A DNA stretch of 64,000 nt, from positions 124,001 to 188,000 of the forward strand of contig CAJQUW010001859.1 in NCBI GenBank assembly GCA_907163375.1, read 5' to 3'. Shown one piece after another: positions 31,379 through 42,874 of the stretch. Every line of letters begins with the position of its first letter. The stretch's first letter is position 1. A program made the translations under genes and the position numbers. The notes under the pieces are model-generated. The model did not search any database and was not told the origin of the DNA. It saw nothing but the letters and a program-made list of their open reading frames with translations. The DNA comes from Prostheceraeus crozeri. Lineage: Eukaryota; Platyhelminthes; Polycladida; Euryleptidae.

Positions 31379-31946
31379 AGTTAGGTATATGAAAGATAAG
31401 GAATCTCAATTATTATTAAGATTAGAGCATTATAAAAAATTAAGAAAGAGATGGACTAATGTTAAGAATGTAACACAAGGAATTGGCATATTCTTAACAA
31501 TAAGTTTAGGCGCTCTCACTATTGTTATATCTTCTGGTGTTTTAGTAATTCCAGTAGTTGCTACAGCTTTAACAGGTACGGGTGTTTTTGCAACTTCACT
31601 TGTTACAATGTTAGATAAATCTTTAATAACTAAGAAACGAAAATCATTAAAAACTAAGCATTTACATATTAAAGAAGTCTATGATAAACTACATTACTAC
31701 TTTCAAAGAGTATGTGATGATAATGTTATTACGTTAGATGAGATTGAAAAATTTGATCAAATAGCTAATGAAGTAAATCAAATATCATTTCAATTACAGT
31801 CAGAAAAAGTTGATGATAAGAATAAACAGGATGGCAAAATTTCTAGTGATGGCAAAATTTCTAATGAAGAAAATAACAAATTTTTTTTAGAAGAGCTAAA
31901 AACTTTAAGCGAAAATTTAAGCAAAACTTTATTAAACAAAACTTAA
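31353..31946 (+). CDS. Two-segment membrane protein, 197 aa, unknown
   Basis: The N-terminus is basic (MNKEKHKDRVRYMKDKES). Residues about 38-90 form two adjacent hydrophobic segments (GIFLTISLGALTIVI and VLVIPVVATALTG). Then comes a helical region (KHLHIKEVYDKLHYYFQRV) and a Lys/Glu tail with two DGKIS repeats. It is probably membrane-anchored with both tails on one side. I do not recognise it. It overlaps the small acidic ORF. Copy A has a premature stop. Confidence 0.65.
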   Translation: MNKEKHKDRVRYMKDKESQLLLRLEHYKKLRKRWTNVKNVTQGIGIFLTISLGALTIVISSGVLVIPVVATALTGTGVFATSLVTMLDKSLITKKRKSLKTKHLHIKEVYDKLHYYFQRVCDDNVITLDEIEKFDQIANEVNQISFQLQSEKVDDKNKQDGKISSDGKISNEENNKFFLEELKTLSENLSKTLLNKT

Positions 31947-32067
31947 AACGAGAAAACTTTAAACGAAAAGATGTCAGACAACAAAGCAATAAAAAAATAA
32001 TTTGTTCAGTAAAATGTTTTTGCTGTATTCCAATGTTACCACAAAATTCAAATATTATATTTTAAAA

Positions 32068-32895
32068 ATGGATAAAATTACAGCTGATAATTTTAAAAGA
32101 ATAAAACAATTAGAAGAGTTAATAAAACAAAGAAATATTATGAAAGAAAATCATCTTCAACATAGAATGATAAAAGCTGGTATTCAATCTGATATGTTTG
32201 AAAAAATGCAGCAAACCGAGCAAGTAAAAACTGATTTTGAAAAAACTATGGAACCATTTAAAACTCTTGAAAAAGAACTTACAAATAATGATAAACAAAT
32301 TGATATAACAGATCCAGAGCACAAAACTATATTAGATGACTATGGATTACTAGAATCAAACATTAATAAGAAATTACCAAAATCTATGCAATTTGAACAT
32401 TCTATTTCATTTATAGATGGAAAAACAATACCTAGATTTTATCTCGGACAAAAAGAAATATTTCCATAACCTTTTCGAGGTTTAATTTTTTCACCAGATA
32501 AATCTCCTTTTAATTTAGATAGAAATTTTGTTGATCTTTTAAGAGGAGCAGATTTAAATAATTATGCTGTAGAAGATCTCATAAAATATAAAGCTATGTT
32601 AGATAGAGTTGGTGCAGTAAAATCTCTAAGACGTTATAAACAATTAGAAAATTTATTATCAACGGGAGTTAAAGTAGGAAAAGGTGTATCTGAAAAACAG
32701 AAAACAGAAACAACTGTATTTTTACCAGATGATCCACAAGAATTACTAAATAGATTAAATATTTTAATATCTGCAATAAAAGAAGGACATAATTCTAGTT
32801 TCAATGAAATTCATGCTATATTGAAAAGACTGTTAGAAAAGAAGATTCTAAATGAAGAGGATTATAAAAGTGTAGCTGAAATATGTTGTTTCTAA
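32068..32895 (+). pseudogene. Conserved 270-aa-type protein, nonsense mutation
   Basis: Orthologue of 20795-21607. A Gln codon is TAA at 32467-32469; the frame continues afterwards to 32895 with a different C-terminus (VAEICCF) because the double-hairpin insertion of copy A is absent here. A small in-frame insertion also lies near 32685-32700. Function unknown. Confidence 0.75.
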
Positions 32896-32896
32896 T

Positions 32897-33045
32897 TTTT
32901 ATCTATGATTTTTATTCATGATTTTTATCTATGATTTTTATCTATGATTTTTATCTATGCTTTTTATCTATGATTTTTATCTATGATTTTAATCTATGAT
33001 TTTCATCTATGATTTTTATCTACGATTTTTATCTATACTATTTAT
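32897..33045 (+). repeat. 14-bp minisatellite
   Basis: About ten tandem copies of an ATTTTTATCTATG-like unit fill the spacer before the minor capsid gene. Copy A has no such array at this position. Confidence 0.9.
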
Positions 33046-33064
33046 TCAAAATTTTAACTAAAAA

Positions 33065-33853
33065 ATGTGTTCAGCAGATTTAGACAAAATTAATAATCAT
33101 TTAGAAAATCTAACAGAGATTTTGGGTTCATCAAAATTTAGTACGACGTTAAAAATTATAACAACTACTTCATCACACACTTGTAATTTAGAACCCATTC
33201 TACATTTAGAACAGAATAAAAATTATCAAATTGCATTGACTAGTTTCTCTACATTTAACACTATTCAAAACGTTATCAAAGATGTGAATGATCAATTTAG
33301 ATATTCTACTGATAAAGGCAAAACATGGAAAATATTAACTTTTCTTCCTGGTTCTTACGAAGTTGAATCAATATCAAATGAAATTAAGAGACATTTAGGT
33401 ATACCATTTAAAGATAAGAAACAATTACATTTTGCAGTTGAACCGGCAGTTAATAAAATTTCTCTTACTTTAGACGAAAATCATCAAGTTGATTTTAATC
33501 ATGATAGATCATTGTCAAAGCTATTAGGATTTAATAAACAAACCTATAGTCAAGGTTATCATTTAGGTGAGAAGATTCCAAAAATAACTGAAATAAATTC
33601 AATTGTTGTACATTGTGACATTATTGAAGGAGGATATATAAATGGTAAATTGTCAAATTTAATATTCAGTTTTCCAGCTTTTACTGTACCCATTGGTTAT
33701 AGATTAAATGTAATTCCACAAACATTAATATATTTTCCTATTATAAGAAAAACTATTAACAACATTGGCATTAGAATCACTGATGAGAAAGGACAAGAAA
33801 TAAATTTTGGAGGTGAAGAGATTATGATAGATCTTTTGGTTCGGGAGGTATAA
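33065..33853 (+). CDS. Minor capsid protein (penton, single jelly-roll)
   Basis: 262 aa, intact, near-identical to the copy A protein (19929-20717). It shows FRYSTDKGKTW, PGSYEVESISNEIKR and a C-terminal beta region NFGGEEIMIDLLVREV typical of Polinton penton proteins. The start follows CTAAAAAATG. The packaging ATPase starts 70 bp downstream on the same strand, consistent with a morphogenesis gene pair. A short spacer with GGGAG...CTCCC separates them. Confidence 0.88.
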   Translation: MCSADLDKINNHLENLTEILGSSKFSTTLKIITTTSSHTCNLEPILHLEQNKNYQIALTSFSTFNTIQNVIKDVNDQFRYSTDKGKTWKILTFLPGSYEVESISNEIKRHLGIPFKDKKQLHFAVEPAVNKISLTLDENHQVDFNHDRSLSKLLGFNKQTYSQGYHLGEKIPKITEINSIVVHCDIIEGGYINGKLSNLIFSFPAFTVPIGYRLNVIPQTLIYFPIIRKTINNIGIRITDEKGQEINFGGEEIMIDLLVREV

Positions 33854-33922
33854 ACTCCCACGCGAAGCTAGAGAAGTTTAATTTTCTTCTTCTTCTTTAA
33901 AAATAAATTTTTTTATTAAAAA

Positions 33923-34690
33923 ATGAGTGAAGTACCCCCATTAAATAAAAAGAAACTTAAATTTAATCATCATCCAAATTTATCTAATAAAGTTTTGTCA
34001 GTTATTTGCGGAAGATCAGGTTGTGGAAAAACGTATCTATTATTTAAAATTTTAACGACTCCAATTTTTTTGGATTATAACAATCTTATAATTTATACAA
34101 CAACGGCAGAACAACCCGTCTATCAATTTTTAAAATATGGATTTGAAAATTATCTTAAAAAAACAGCAATTGCTTCATTATTCAAAGAATATGAAAAATC
34201 TGAAGATGAAGAAGAAATAAGTTCGTGGTGTGAAGAAGCAGCAAAAAATAGTCAGTTAGTAGAATCCAATAAAAATAAGCATATAAAGATACAATTAATA
34301 GATGATAGTGGTAATATGCAAGATCCTAGTAAACTAGATAAAACAATGAAACATTGTGTAATTTTTGATGATTGTGTTAATGATAGAAATCAGTCAGTTC
34401 TGAGAAATTATTTCACAAGAGGTAGACATAATAACTGTAGTGTTTTTTATTTAACACAAAGTATGTATTCATTAGACGGAAGTGTTATTAGAAAGAATGC
34501 AAATATATTTATACTATTTGAAATAAATGCAAGAAACTTAAGTGATTTTTTAAGAGATTTATGTGTAAGAAATAAAGATGAATTTAAACAATCGTGTAAC
34601 AATGCTTGGTCAAAAGATTATGGCTTCATTACAATTAATATTGATAAAAATATTCATGATAGAGTTATCGAACAATTGTTCTCTGACTAG
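33923..34690 (+). CDS. FtsK/HerA-type genome-packaging ATPase
   Basis: 255 aa, intact. Walker A is GRSGCGKT at residues 30-37. Walker B is CVIFDD at about 145-150. The GRHNNCSVFYLTQS block (about 165-178) is the conserved motif of A32-like packaging ATPases of Polintons and NCLDVs. The length is typical. It follows the penton gene and converges on PolB. Its stop codon is the first base of a hairpin cluster. It would drive DNA into preformed capsids. Confidence 0.95.
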   Translation: MSEVPPLNKKKLKFNHHPNLSNKVLSVICGRSGCGKTYLLFKILTTPIFLDYNNLIIYTTTAEQPVYQFLKYGFENYLKKTAIASLFKEYEKSEDEEEISSWCEEAAKNSQLVESNKNKHIKIQLIDDSGNMQDPSKLDKTMKHCVIFDDCVNDRNQSVLRNYFTRGRHNNCSVFYLTQSMYSLDGSVIRKNANIFILFEINARNLSDFLRDLCVRNKDEFKQSCNNAWSKDYGFITINIDKNIHDRVIEQLFSD

Positions 34691-34731
34691 GCTTCGCCTC
34701 GAGGGGCTTCGCCCCGACTGAAAGTCGATAG
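34690..34731. terminator. Hairpin cluster between convergent ATPase and PolB genes
   Basis: AGGC-TTC-GCCT, CGAG, GGGGC-TTC-GCCCC, then CGACT-GAA-AGTCG. It is placed exactly at the ATPase stop codon between convergent genes, as in copy A. Confidence 0.5.
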
Positions 34732-37700
34732 AACATTTGTTTACCGAGTGATAAAAAAATATATAAATATAGTGTTATAATATTTTATTATTTTTTATTT
34801 TATGTATATATCAAATTTGTCTATCTTAGAAATTAGAAAATTAAAAAGGTGAAGTAGTTATTCCATCAGGTAAAATTTTTCTTTTATCATCAAATGGATC
34901 TAATGCTAATTTATGTTCTTCTTTTAAATACATTTTATGTTTTTTGAATTAAGTCTATAATTACATGCTGTTTTTATTTCATTATTAAATAATACATTTT
35001 TTTAATCTTGAAATGTTATTTGATTAGCCACTGATGCCTTTGAAATTCCTTTTAATGTTTTATGTGTTTTAATATTATTAGTTGTGTTATAACAATAACA
35101 TTTAGATTTTAAAAATATAGCTTCTGTTATGAAATCTTCATTTCCTTCTAATTCATCTTTTACTTTACATAAATCAGAAGGATGAATGATATCTTTCATT
35201 TTATTAATTTCTTCAGCAAGTGTAGAATTATACGGTATTATTAATTCTAAGAGAACAGAATCGGTATCTGTAAAGTGTAATTTATAGTTTTTGCCATAAG
35301 CAGGTGCTAAATAATCATATATAAATCCATACATAAATAGTTTAGCTAATTCTAATATAGTGAATCCAATAAAATTAAACTTATCATGTTTTACGCTGAT
35401 TCGACGTAAATGTACAGCACATAGTTCATCACTAAATCTAGTAGTTCTTTTATATGTAGGTTTCCTTGTTAAATTTTGAAACCTATCTTTATCATAAACT
35501 ATTTCAATATTTTGTCTATTACGCACATTTTCTAAAGTCTTACCATAAAATGCATTATTCATTAATTTGAAGAACACGTTTCCAAAATCATCTTTATTTC
35601 TTTTAGCTATTTTACGTTTTTCAATATTGAACTCTATATAATCTTTTAACCACCTAGATTTTTGATAAAATAGTTTTCGATGTATTTTGGTGAGAATCAT
35701 TCCATGTTCTAAATACCAATCTAGCATTCTTCCTTCAACAACATACTTTCCTTTATTGCTTTGTGTTAACATAAGTTTTTTTGTTGGTCTGTATTTCTTA
35801 GGAATTAAAGATTTTTGATAATCTGAAAAATCTTCTATATTGGGAATTTTGTTTTCGGGACAGAAAGGAAAATATTTTGTTTTATCTTTTATTTCATCAG
35901 GATATACTAAATCAACTTCATATATATAACCATGATTATAATTTCCATCATATGTTTTTTGATAATCAAGAATATTACACCATGACATTTCACCTGTTGG
36001 TAATTCTTGTATCATGCAAGAAGAATATAAGCTATTAAAATCATAATATAACAAATAGTTTTCTCTCATGAATTCATCAATTGCATTTTCACGTTCTACT
36101 CCTTCTCGTTTCGTTCGAAAAATTTCTAATATTTTTTCTTTTTCTTCTGGAGATAAAGGTCTCATTATTCCATAATCATCAGGATTTACTTTTTTATTGT
36201 AACACTGTACATAGCGATTACCTAAAACTGATGAAACTCCACCTCTAATTCCAGATTCAAAAAATAATAATTTACGAGTATCATATGTATTTTCTTTATA
36301 ATGTTTAAGTTTAACATTTGTATGTTTTAATCCTGGTTCGAACCAGTCCATGTTAAACCTGGTGTAGAATAACAATAACATGGATCTATTCCGTAACATT
36401 CTAAACACATGTCACGAAAGTTTTCGAAAAGATCAGCTAGTATTAATACATCCATCTGAAGATATTTCATTCTATCATCATACATTGTTTTACAATTTAA
36501 CTCTCTCCAATTCTTTTCAGCTTCTGCATAATCTTCTTCAGATAATTGTGATTGTTTTAATGTTGATTTAAATTTGTTTATTGGAGGAAGTTGTTTTTCT
36601 TCCATAATTTTATTCACAGAATTAAAATCAGTCTTCGACTGTGAACCATAGGTTTTATCTCCAGTTATATATTCATACGGAAATATGCCTTTTAAAGGTT
36701 TTAAATTATATTTATTTAATATTTTACATTGTTCAGATTTCAAAGTTTTTCCCATAACATCTAATGAATAAGGAGTAAAAAATCTAAATGCATCTAAAAT
36801 TCTAATACAACCTAATTGCATTGAAAAATATTCTTCTTCTGTTTTACATAGTACATTTATTTGTTGTTGTTGTAATTTTTCAGATGAAAATAAATCTTTC
36901 ATTACTAGATGGAAATCATATTTAGAACCATTGTAGAAATATAGAGGAACAAAGTTATATTTAAATTTATTAGCATTAAGATTACAAGAATTATGTGCTG
37001 CACCTCTATATAATCCATTTAGATGATCATGATCCTTTACCTTATCAAGATATCTACCTCTGCCATTTTTATAATTTTTTGTAAATTCTTTTCCACAGTA
37101 ATAACATTTTGTTTCATTAATAAAATTTAATTTTTCTTTTTCTGTTAATGGCATCATTGGTATATTTGTTTCAAGCAATTGTGAAAAACGTCCTTGTAAT
37201 TCTTCTACTTTCTTTGTAAACATTTCTGAACTATCTTCACCATCGTATTGATAATATTCTGATTTAAATAATTCAGGATAATTTGAATGAATGTACATTC
37301 CCCAACATAATGGTTTTTGTTCAAATAAATATTTTTCTTTACTTTGTTCAGGTGTACTTTTTTCATAATTATCATTTTCAGAATCGGGTGAAGCCTTGGA
37401 ACTTTCCGTTGGATTTTGTGTCATATTAACATTATATGCTTCGAAATCACAATAAATAGTAAAGGGTATTTTATTTTTGAAATACCATTTATTATATTCT
37501 AAATAATCATCTTTTGGAAATGTGTTTCTGACTGCTTCATTTTGTTGACAATTCTCCAAATGTCTATTCATTTCTTCTTTAGTTCTAAAACTTGTCATAC
37601 ATTGAATACAAGGAAAATTTGTATTATCTGAAGTTTTTGTAAATATAGAAACATCTTTACACAATATAAAATGACCCTGATAATATAATATATTCGCTTG

Positions 37701-38926
37701 TGCTGGTTGCTTTGTTTGTTTTAATTTTTCAAATTTATCTTTATATATTTCATGTGTTTCATCAATTTCTTTTGCAAGATTAAATGTATTTCGATGAAAA
37801 TTTTGATTTAATATTTGCAGCTGTTGTTCATATTCTTTATCATATTGTTCTTTATATTGTTGTAGACATTTTTTTAAAGATTCATTTATTTATTTTGTTT
37901 GGTTTCATTTTCTTCATTATTTTCTTCATTTAATTTTTGAATCGTTTCTATCTTATTTTGATATTTATGGTGATATTCTTGTAGTAACATTTTTGTTTGT
38001 TGTTGATAATCTGTTTTACATTTTTGTAAAAGTTCATTTAAATTTTGTAATTTTTGTTGATATTCTAAAGATAAAGATAAATAATGGGAATCATAATCAT
38101 AATTATAATTACGTCCTTTATAATTATTATGATTAATCATTATTGGTGATAGTGTTTTAACAATTTGAAATTTTTCAGTACATATCATATTTCCTTGGTA
38201 AAAAATATTATGATGCATGTAATTTCCTCTATCATTATATACTATTTCTGATTGACATAAATTTTTATTATTCAAATAAAATTTTTTTGAATCTGAGTAA
38301 AGTGGAGTAATTTTACCAATAGAAACATAATTCACATTTAATTCAAAAACATTTATTTCTATTAAATTTTTATTCTTTTTATGAAACTTTTTTAACCTAT
38401 TATAATCATATGGAAATTCATCTAAGCCATCAGGGAGATCAAATTCATTTATGTATTTTTCTTTATTATAATGACTTAGTCTTTCTTTATGATATTCTGC
38501 AGGATGTAAATGTGCTATAATACTCCACAGAAAACAATAATCATCTTCATTTTTTATGTTAATTATTTGTGGTGAACTGAAAGGTAAAGGAACATAACTA
38601 CCACCAGTATTATTTTTATATTTATCAATTACTATTTTCTTAGATAGTATTTTAACAAATCTCCAACCAGATTCACGTAACTGGGCTTCAATTATACAAT
38701 TTTCTAATTTAATTATCATTTGTTCAAATATGGGTTGTATATCATTTACATTATGAATTTCTTGCGAATTTGTAAAATGTCCTTGTATTATTTCTTCAGG
38801 AATTCCATCAGGTCCATTCTTTGTATAAAGTACTTCTACATTCATATAACATTTGAAAGATTTCTTAAATATATTATAAAAGTTTGTTAGAATATCAGAA
38901 AAAGTTTCATCGGTTTCATTATGTTC

Positions 38927-38965
38927 AACGGGCGAAGCCCTGGAAGACATCTTTGATGTCCCGTG
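38927..38965. repeat. Double-hairpin element in PolB, copy B only
   Basis: On the minus strand: GACATC-AAA-GATGTC, TTCCA, GGGC-TTC-GCCC. It inserts 39 bp (13 codons, GTSKMSSRASP) between Val and Glu-His-Asn; copy A has the empty site near 14720. Confidence 0.92.
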
Positions 38966-39000
38966 TACCGATTCATTAAATAAATATTTTATATCTGTTA

Positions 39001-39034
39001 TGGGCGAAGCCCTGGAAGACATCTTTGATGTCCC
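39001..39034. repeat. Double-hairpin element, alternative family member
   Basis: GGGC-GAA-GCCC, TGGAA, GACATC-TTT-GATGTC. At this site copy A carries the GAACC/GGTTC type instead (14659-14689), so the same position holds different elements in the two copies. Confidence 0.85.
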
Positions 39035-39551
39035 GTGTTTGGCTTCATCGGTTCTTTCAGCTTCATCTGTTTTTTAATTTCGTTTAATTCATCTATTTCG
39101 TTAAATTCATCAGTATCGCTAAATAAATATCTTCCATCTGGTACGGGCCAAGCCCTAGAACAATCGGTTCGTACATGTTCATCTTCACTATTAAAAACTT
39201 TTTTATATTCCGAATGTGAATAATCATCAAACATTTTTTTAACTTTTATATCATTAGGCAATGTTTCTAGATAGTTTTTATAACTATTTAATTTTAATAT
39301 ATTTCCTTTATCAACTCGATGTACATTTTGTAAATGCATTTTACTTTTTAAATGAGATTGATAACTTCTTTTTGTTTGCAACTTTTTTTACATAAGTTAC
39401 AATAAAACTTGGTATTTTCCATTTTTTTATTTTTTAAGGACAAAATTGTGTTTTAATTTTAGATATAAACATTCTAATAACAAGGTCTTGAGAGTTATTA
39501 TATATTATTATATATTTCACGTTCTTTAGTTATTTTATTTTCTTTATCCTA

Positions 39552-40986
39552 TTAAGTTTTATCATATAACGTTTTATCGAAAGATAATTTAAATTTATTT
39601 TCACTAACTATTGATTCTTCATCATCATCATCAATTGATTCTTCATCATCATCATAAATTGTTTCTTCAACATCATAAATTACACTTTTTGGTATAGGAT
39701 GCCATTTCCTGATAGGATACCATTCCCTGATGGGAATATCTAATTCCAAATTACATTTATTATTTGATAATAATATAATAGAGAAAAATATTGGTCTTTG
39801 ATCTCTTTTGGAAAATTTAATAACACCACCATAATCTGAATCACTTTTAGTTTTTATTAAAGATGATAAAATTTTAAATTGATTAGATGTAAATCCTAAT
39901 TTAAATTTTGTAGACCCGACACATAGTTGTCTAACAGTATCTTCAACTATACCATCATTATTATTTTCAATTGTAAGAAAATGAAATTTAGATAAATTTT
40001 GATTATATGTAGTATAAATATCATGTACATCAGTATGAGATATAAATTTTTCTTCACTTAAATTTTTATAATTACTAATATTTTTGTAATCTTTTTACCA
40101 TTTACACCTTTTCAGATGTTTCAGAATCATCGTCTATGTTATCATCATTTATATTATCATCATCATTATTATTATAAGATTCTCTAAGATCGGGCAAAGC
40201 CCTAGAACCTTCGGTTCGTTTATCATTATTGGATTCTTTAAAATTATTATTATTTTTAAAATTATTATGATTATGATTATGGTCATTGTTAATAGTATAA
40301 GGTGTAGTCCACATATAAATTTTCTCTTGTTGAGCTAAGCCATTCATATAAGATTTTAATAAATTAATATTTAAATTTGAATATAATCCTTTATAAGTAT
40401 CATCATCATATCTTTGCGGCATTTCTAATGTTTCTTGTTTATAAATTGTATCTCTATAATAAACTTGGCATAATAATTCTTCATTATGTTTTTTACTCTC
40501 TATGTGAATGTTATATTGATTTTGATCGTCAACAAATAATCTAATTTTTTCTTTCGAAAAAGATTTTAATTTTTTAACTAATTCTTTAATATTGATATAA
40601 TTGATAATTTTAGTTTCTATCCAATCGGTATTACTAATTGGTAATACTGCTCTAATAAAACCATAAACATTATTATGACCAATGATTACCATATTTTCTT
40701 TATTTAATTCCACATAAGCTACATCATTATATTTACTTAGTATATCCATAAATTTAATAAACGGGTCTCCTGGAAATAAACAATAATTAGTTTCTATAGA
40801 AGGTAAACCTTTAGTCTGTTCTCTAAATATTTCGGCTTGTAATTGAAATAAAATATTAACATCTATACATGGATTATTATTATTATTATTATCAAAACAT
40901 TTATTTTCAAATCCCGTTGATCTCGTCGAATAAGAAGAACAGGATGATGCGGACGAATATAATTTTTTTAAATTTGCTTTATCCAT
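39552..40986 (-). pseudogene. Putative sliding-clamp-like protein, broken
   Basis: Orthologue of 12770-14164. The N-terminal 290 codons are open (40102-40986); one-base losses near 40105 and 40095 end the frame in the linker. The C-terminal tail (IREWYPIRKWHPIPKSVIYD and an Asp/Glu run) is open at 39552-39749. The tail has an extra DDDDEES repeat against copy A. A double-hairpin element sits in the linker at about 40193-40220. Divergent from the fibre-like gene. Confidence 0.6.
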
Positions 40987-41119
40987 TTTTTCACTTTTAT
41001 TAGAAAAAATTTTATTTTTTATTTTTATTAGAAAAAATTTTATTTTTTTATTTTTATTAGAAGAAATTTTATTTTTTTATTTTTATTAGAAAATATTTTA
41101 TTTTTTTTATTGTTAAAAA
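40987..41119. promoter_or_regulatory. Divergent promoter spacer with tandem AT units (copy B)
   Basis: About four copies of a roughly 34-bp unit built on ATTTTTATTAGAAAA-like sequence. It separates the divergent clamp-like and fibre-like genes and is longer than in copy A, so the array varies in copy number. Confidence 0.55.
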
Positions 41120-42007
41120 ATGATGTTACCAAATGTTGGTGGAGGTGCATATATCCCGAATAATCGTGAATCAGAAATAGAAATAGAAAATTATATCATG
41201 AAAACTGGAGACGTTTTATCTGGTCCATTGCATCTTTCTATTCTTCAGCAACAAAATACAGAGTTGACAAATAAACAATATGTTGATACACAAATCAATG
41301 ACTTAAAAGAAAAATATATAAACCATGTTTTGGTTCCACTGATGAATGAATTAAAGTTGCTAAAACTTAATGACAAATCATTAAACGAAAAATTATTAAA
41401 ACTTGATAAAAAGGATAGAGAGCTAGAAGCAGATATAGCAAAACTTTTTAAAAAGATTTCAGAACAATCAAAAATTTTAATATTACTTTCTATAAATTTA
41501 AAATCTGCAGTCATTAAAAATAAACATCAGATACAACTATTGAAAGAACAATTAGAAGATGAAATAGAAAAACTTCCTGAAAGAATTAGAAAAAATTTAA
41601 AGCAGTTACAAACTACATTCCAAAAAAGTGTTGATGAATTAAGTTCTAAAATTACTCAACAAATGAAAAAGATGAATAGAATAATAAATGAAGTAAACTC
41701 GCTTAATCAAAAAGTTGATAAAATGAAAACTCTAAAAATCAATTTACAAAATGAATTAAAGAAAAACTTACAAGAAAACTCTAAAGAAAATAAAGAACAG
41801 TTAGATTCTGTTAAAAGACAATTAGATGTTCTTAAAATTAAGTTAAATGCTCTTAAAACGGCGTTGAAGATTAATCAGGAGAAAATGCAAGTTAATAGAA
41901 AAGAAATTAAAGTACATCACACGCTGCTTGACGCAATAGATAAAGTGCAACAGTCAATTAATAAAGTTATCTCGAAGTTGTTGTCCATTCACAAACGTAA
42001 ATCTTGA
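41120..42007 (+). CDS. Coiled-coil fibre-like attachment protein (inferred)
   Basis: 295 aa, intact. Residues 25-60 include YIMKTGDVLSGPLHL and LTNKQYVDTQINDLK, closely resembling the short beta-repeat plus NKxYVD block found in phage tail-fibre and collar proteins. The remainder is almost continuous heptad coiled coil (Leu/Ile/Val spaced by Lys/Glu/Asn/Gln) ending in a basic HKRKS tail. A trimeric rod on the virion is the natural guess, but a receptor-binding head is not evident. It is the first gene of the late-type block leading into capsid. Confidence 0.65.
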   Translation: MMLPNVGGGAYIPNNRESEIEIENYIMKTGDVLSGPLHLSILQQQNTELTNKQYVDTQINDLKEKYINHVLVPLMNELKLLKLNDKSLNEKLLKLDKKDRELEADIAKLFKKISEQSKILILLSINLKSAVIKNKHQIQLLKEQLEDEIEKLPERIRKNLKQLQTTFQKSVDELSSKITQQMKKMNRIINEVNSLNQKVDKMKTLKINLQNELKKNLQENSKENKEQLDSVKRQLDVLKIKLNALKTALKINQEKMQVNRKEIKVHHTLLDAIDKVQQSINKVISKLLSIHKRKS

Positions 42008-42033
42008 TCGACGAAGTCTTGGGTTTTTAACCT

Positions 42034-42080
42034 ATCGGAGCGAAGCTCCTCGAGGCTTTAGCCGATCGGACCAAAGGTCC
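42034..42080. repeat. Hairpin cluster downstream of the fibre-like gene
   Basis: GGAGC-GAA-GCTCC, TCGA, GGCTTTAGCC, then GGACC-AAA-GGTCC. Same as copy A 11735-11782. Confidence 0.7.
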
Positions 42081-42168
42081 TCAGGTTACTAACCAATCCT
42101 AAACGTAAATCTTAGCGCAAATATTAACGTAAATATTTTTTCCCAAAAGTCAAATTTAATCCTAAAAA

Positions 42169-42735
42169 ATGCCTATAATTTATAAACACAATCTTAAACA
42201 TTATGCTTCAAATCAAAAAATTGCTCATGAACCATCTATGAAATCTGTTTACCATTATGACAGTGTAGAAACAATCGGAACACAAAAGTTCCTAGGCACC
42301 GCAGGTGCCGTTCAAAAAGAAGGAGCTGGCATCTTCTCTGGTATTGGAAGTATCGTTAACTTAATTAAAAATAATAAAGATTTGATTACATCTGCTGCAA
42401 AAGGAGCAGCTGCTATAGGTAGTACAGCTAGTGCAATATCAAATGCTGTCAAGTCTCAAAACGAATTAAAACAACTAAAAGCTATTCGTAAACTTAGGAA
42501 TGATTCCGAAGAACTAAAAAATTTAAAAAAACTTTCAGAGGAAACAAAAAATAAAATTGCTAACATAGCTGTTGGGGAAACCTTGAGGAGCGGAGCTCCG
42601 TCTGATACTAAACATAAGAAGAAATCAGGCGTAGCCATAAAACGTTCAATTGAAGAAATAAGAGGAAATGGCGTGAGCAGCAACCTTCGGTTTAACCAGC
42701 AAAGCTGTAGCGGAGCTGGTCTAGCAAAATTCTAA
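42169..42735 (+). CDS. Virion-type Ala/Gly-rich protein, 188 aa
   Basis: Intact orthologue of 11080-11646; starts MPIIYKHNLKHY after CCTAAAAAATG. The central Ala/Gly segment (KGAAAIGSTASAISNAV) and basic C-terminal motif (KHKKKSGVAIKRS) suggest an internal virion protein, possibly membrane-active or DNA-associated. In-frame hairpins GGCACC-GCA-GGTGCC and GGAGC-GGA-GCTCC encode parts of it. It sits directly upstream of the capsid gene. The function is inferred from layout only. Confidence 0.7.
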   Translation: MPIIYKHNLKHYASNQKIAHEPSMKSVYHYDSVETIGTQKFLGTAGAVQKEGAGIFSGIGSIVNLIKNNKDLITSAAKGAAAIGSTASAISNAVKSQNELKQLKAIRKLRNDSEELKNLKKLSEETKNKIANIAVGETLRSGAPSDTKHKKKSGVAIKRSIEEIRGNGVSSNLRFNQQSCSGAGLAKF

Positions 42736-42874
42736 AATTATGTTTTTTAGTAAAATTTTTTTTAGTAAAATTTTTTTAGCAAAATTTTCTTAGCAAAATT
42801 TTTTTAGTAAAATTATTTTAGCAGAATTTTTTCTGTGTGTGAGAAAAACAAAAAGTCACATTATTTTTTATAAA

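Larger units (their letters stand above)
34841..39422 (-). pseudogene. Protein-primed family B DNA polymerase, broken
   Basis: Same protein as 14309-18943. The frame is lost right after the first zinc finger (one base missing in an A-run near 39390). It is open again from about 39022 to 37886, from 37664 to about 36327, and from 36408 to 35002, with shifts between and another near 34990. The exonuclease (YCDFEAYN, YNGSKYDF) and polymerase motifs (YYDFNSLYSS, KLMNNAFYGKT, FTDTDS) are all visible. It lacks three double-hairpin insertions present in copy A but has an extra one at 38927-38965. Because frames differ from those broken in A, the two copies decayed separately. Confidence 0.93.
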
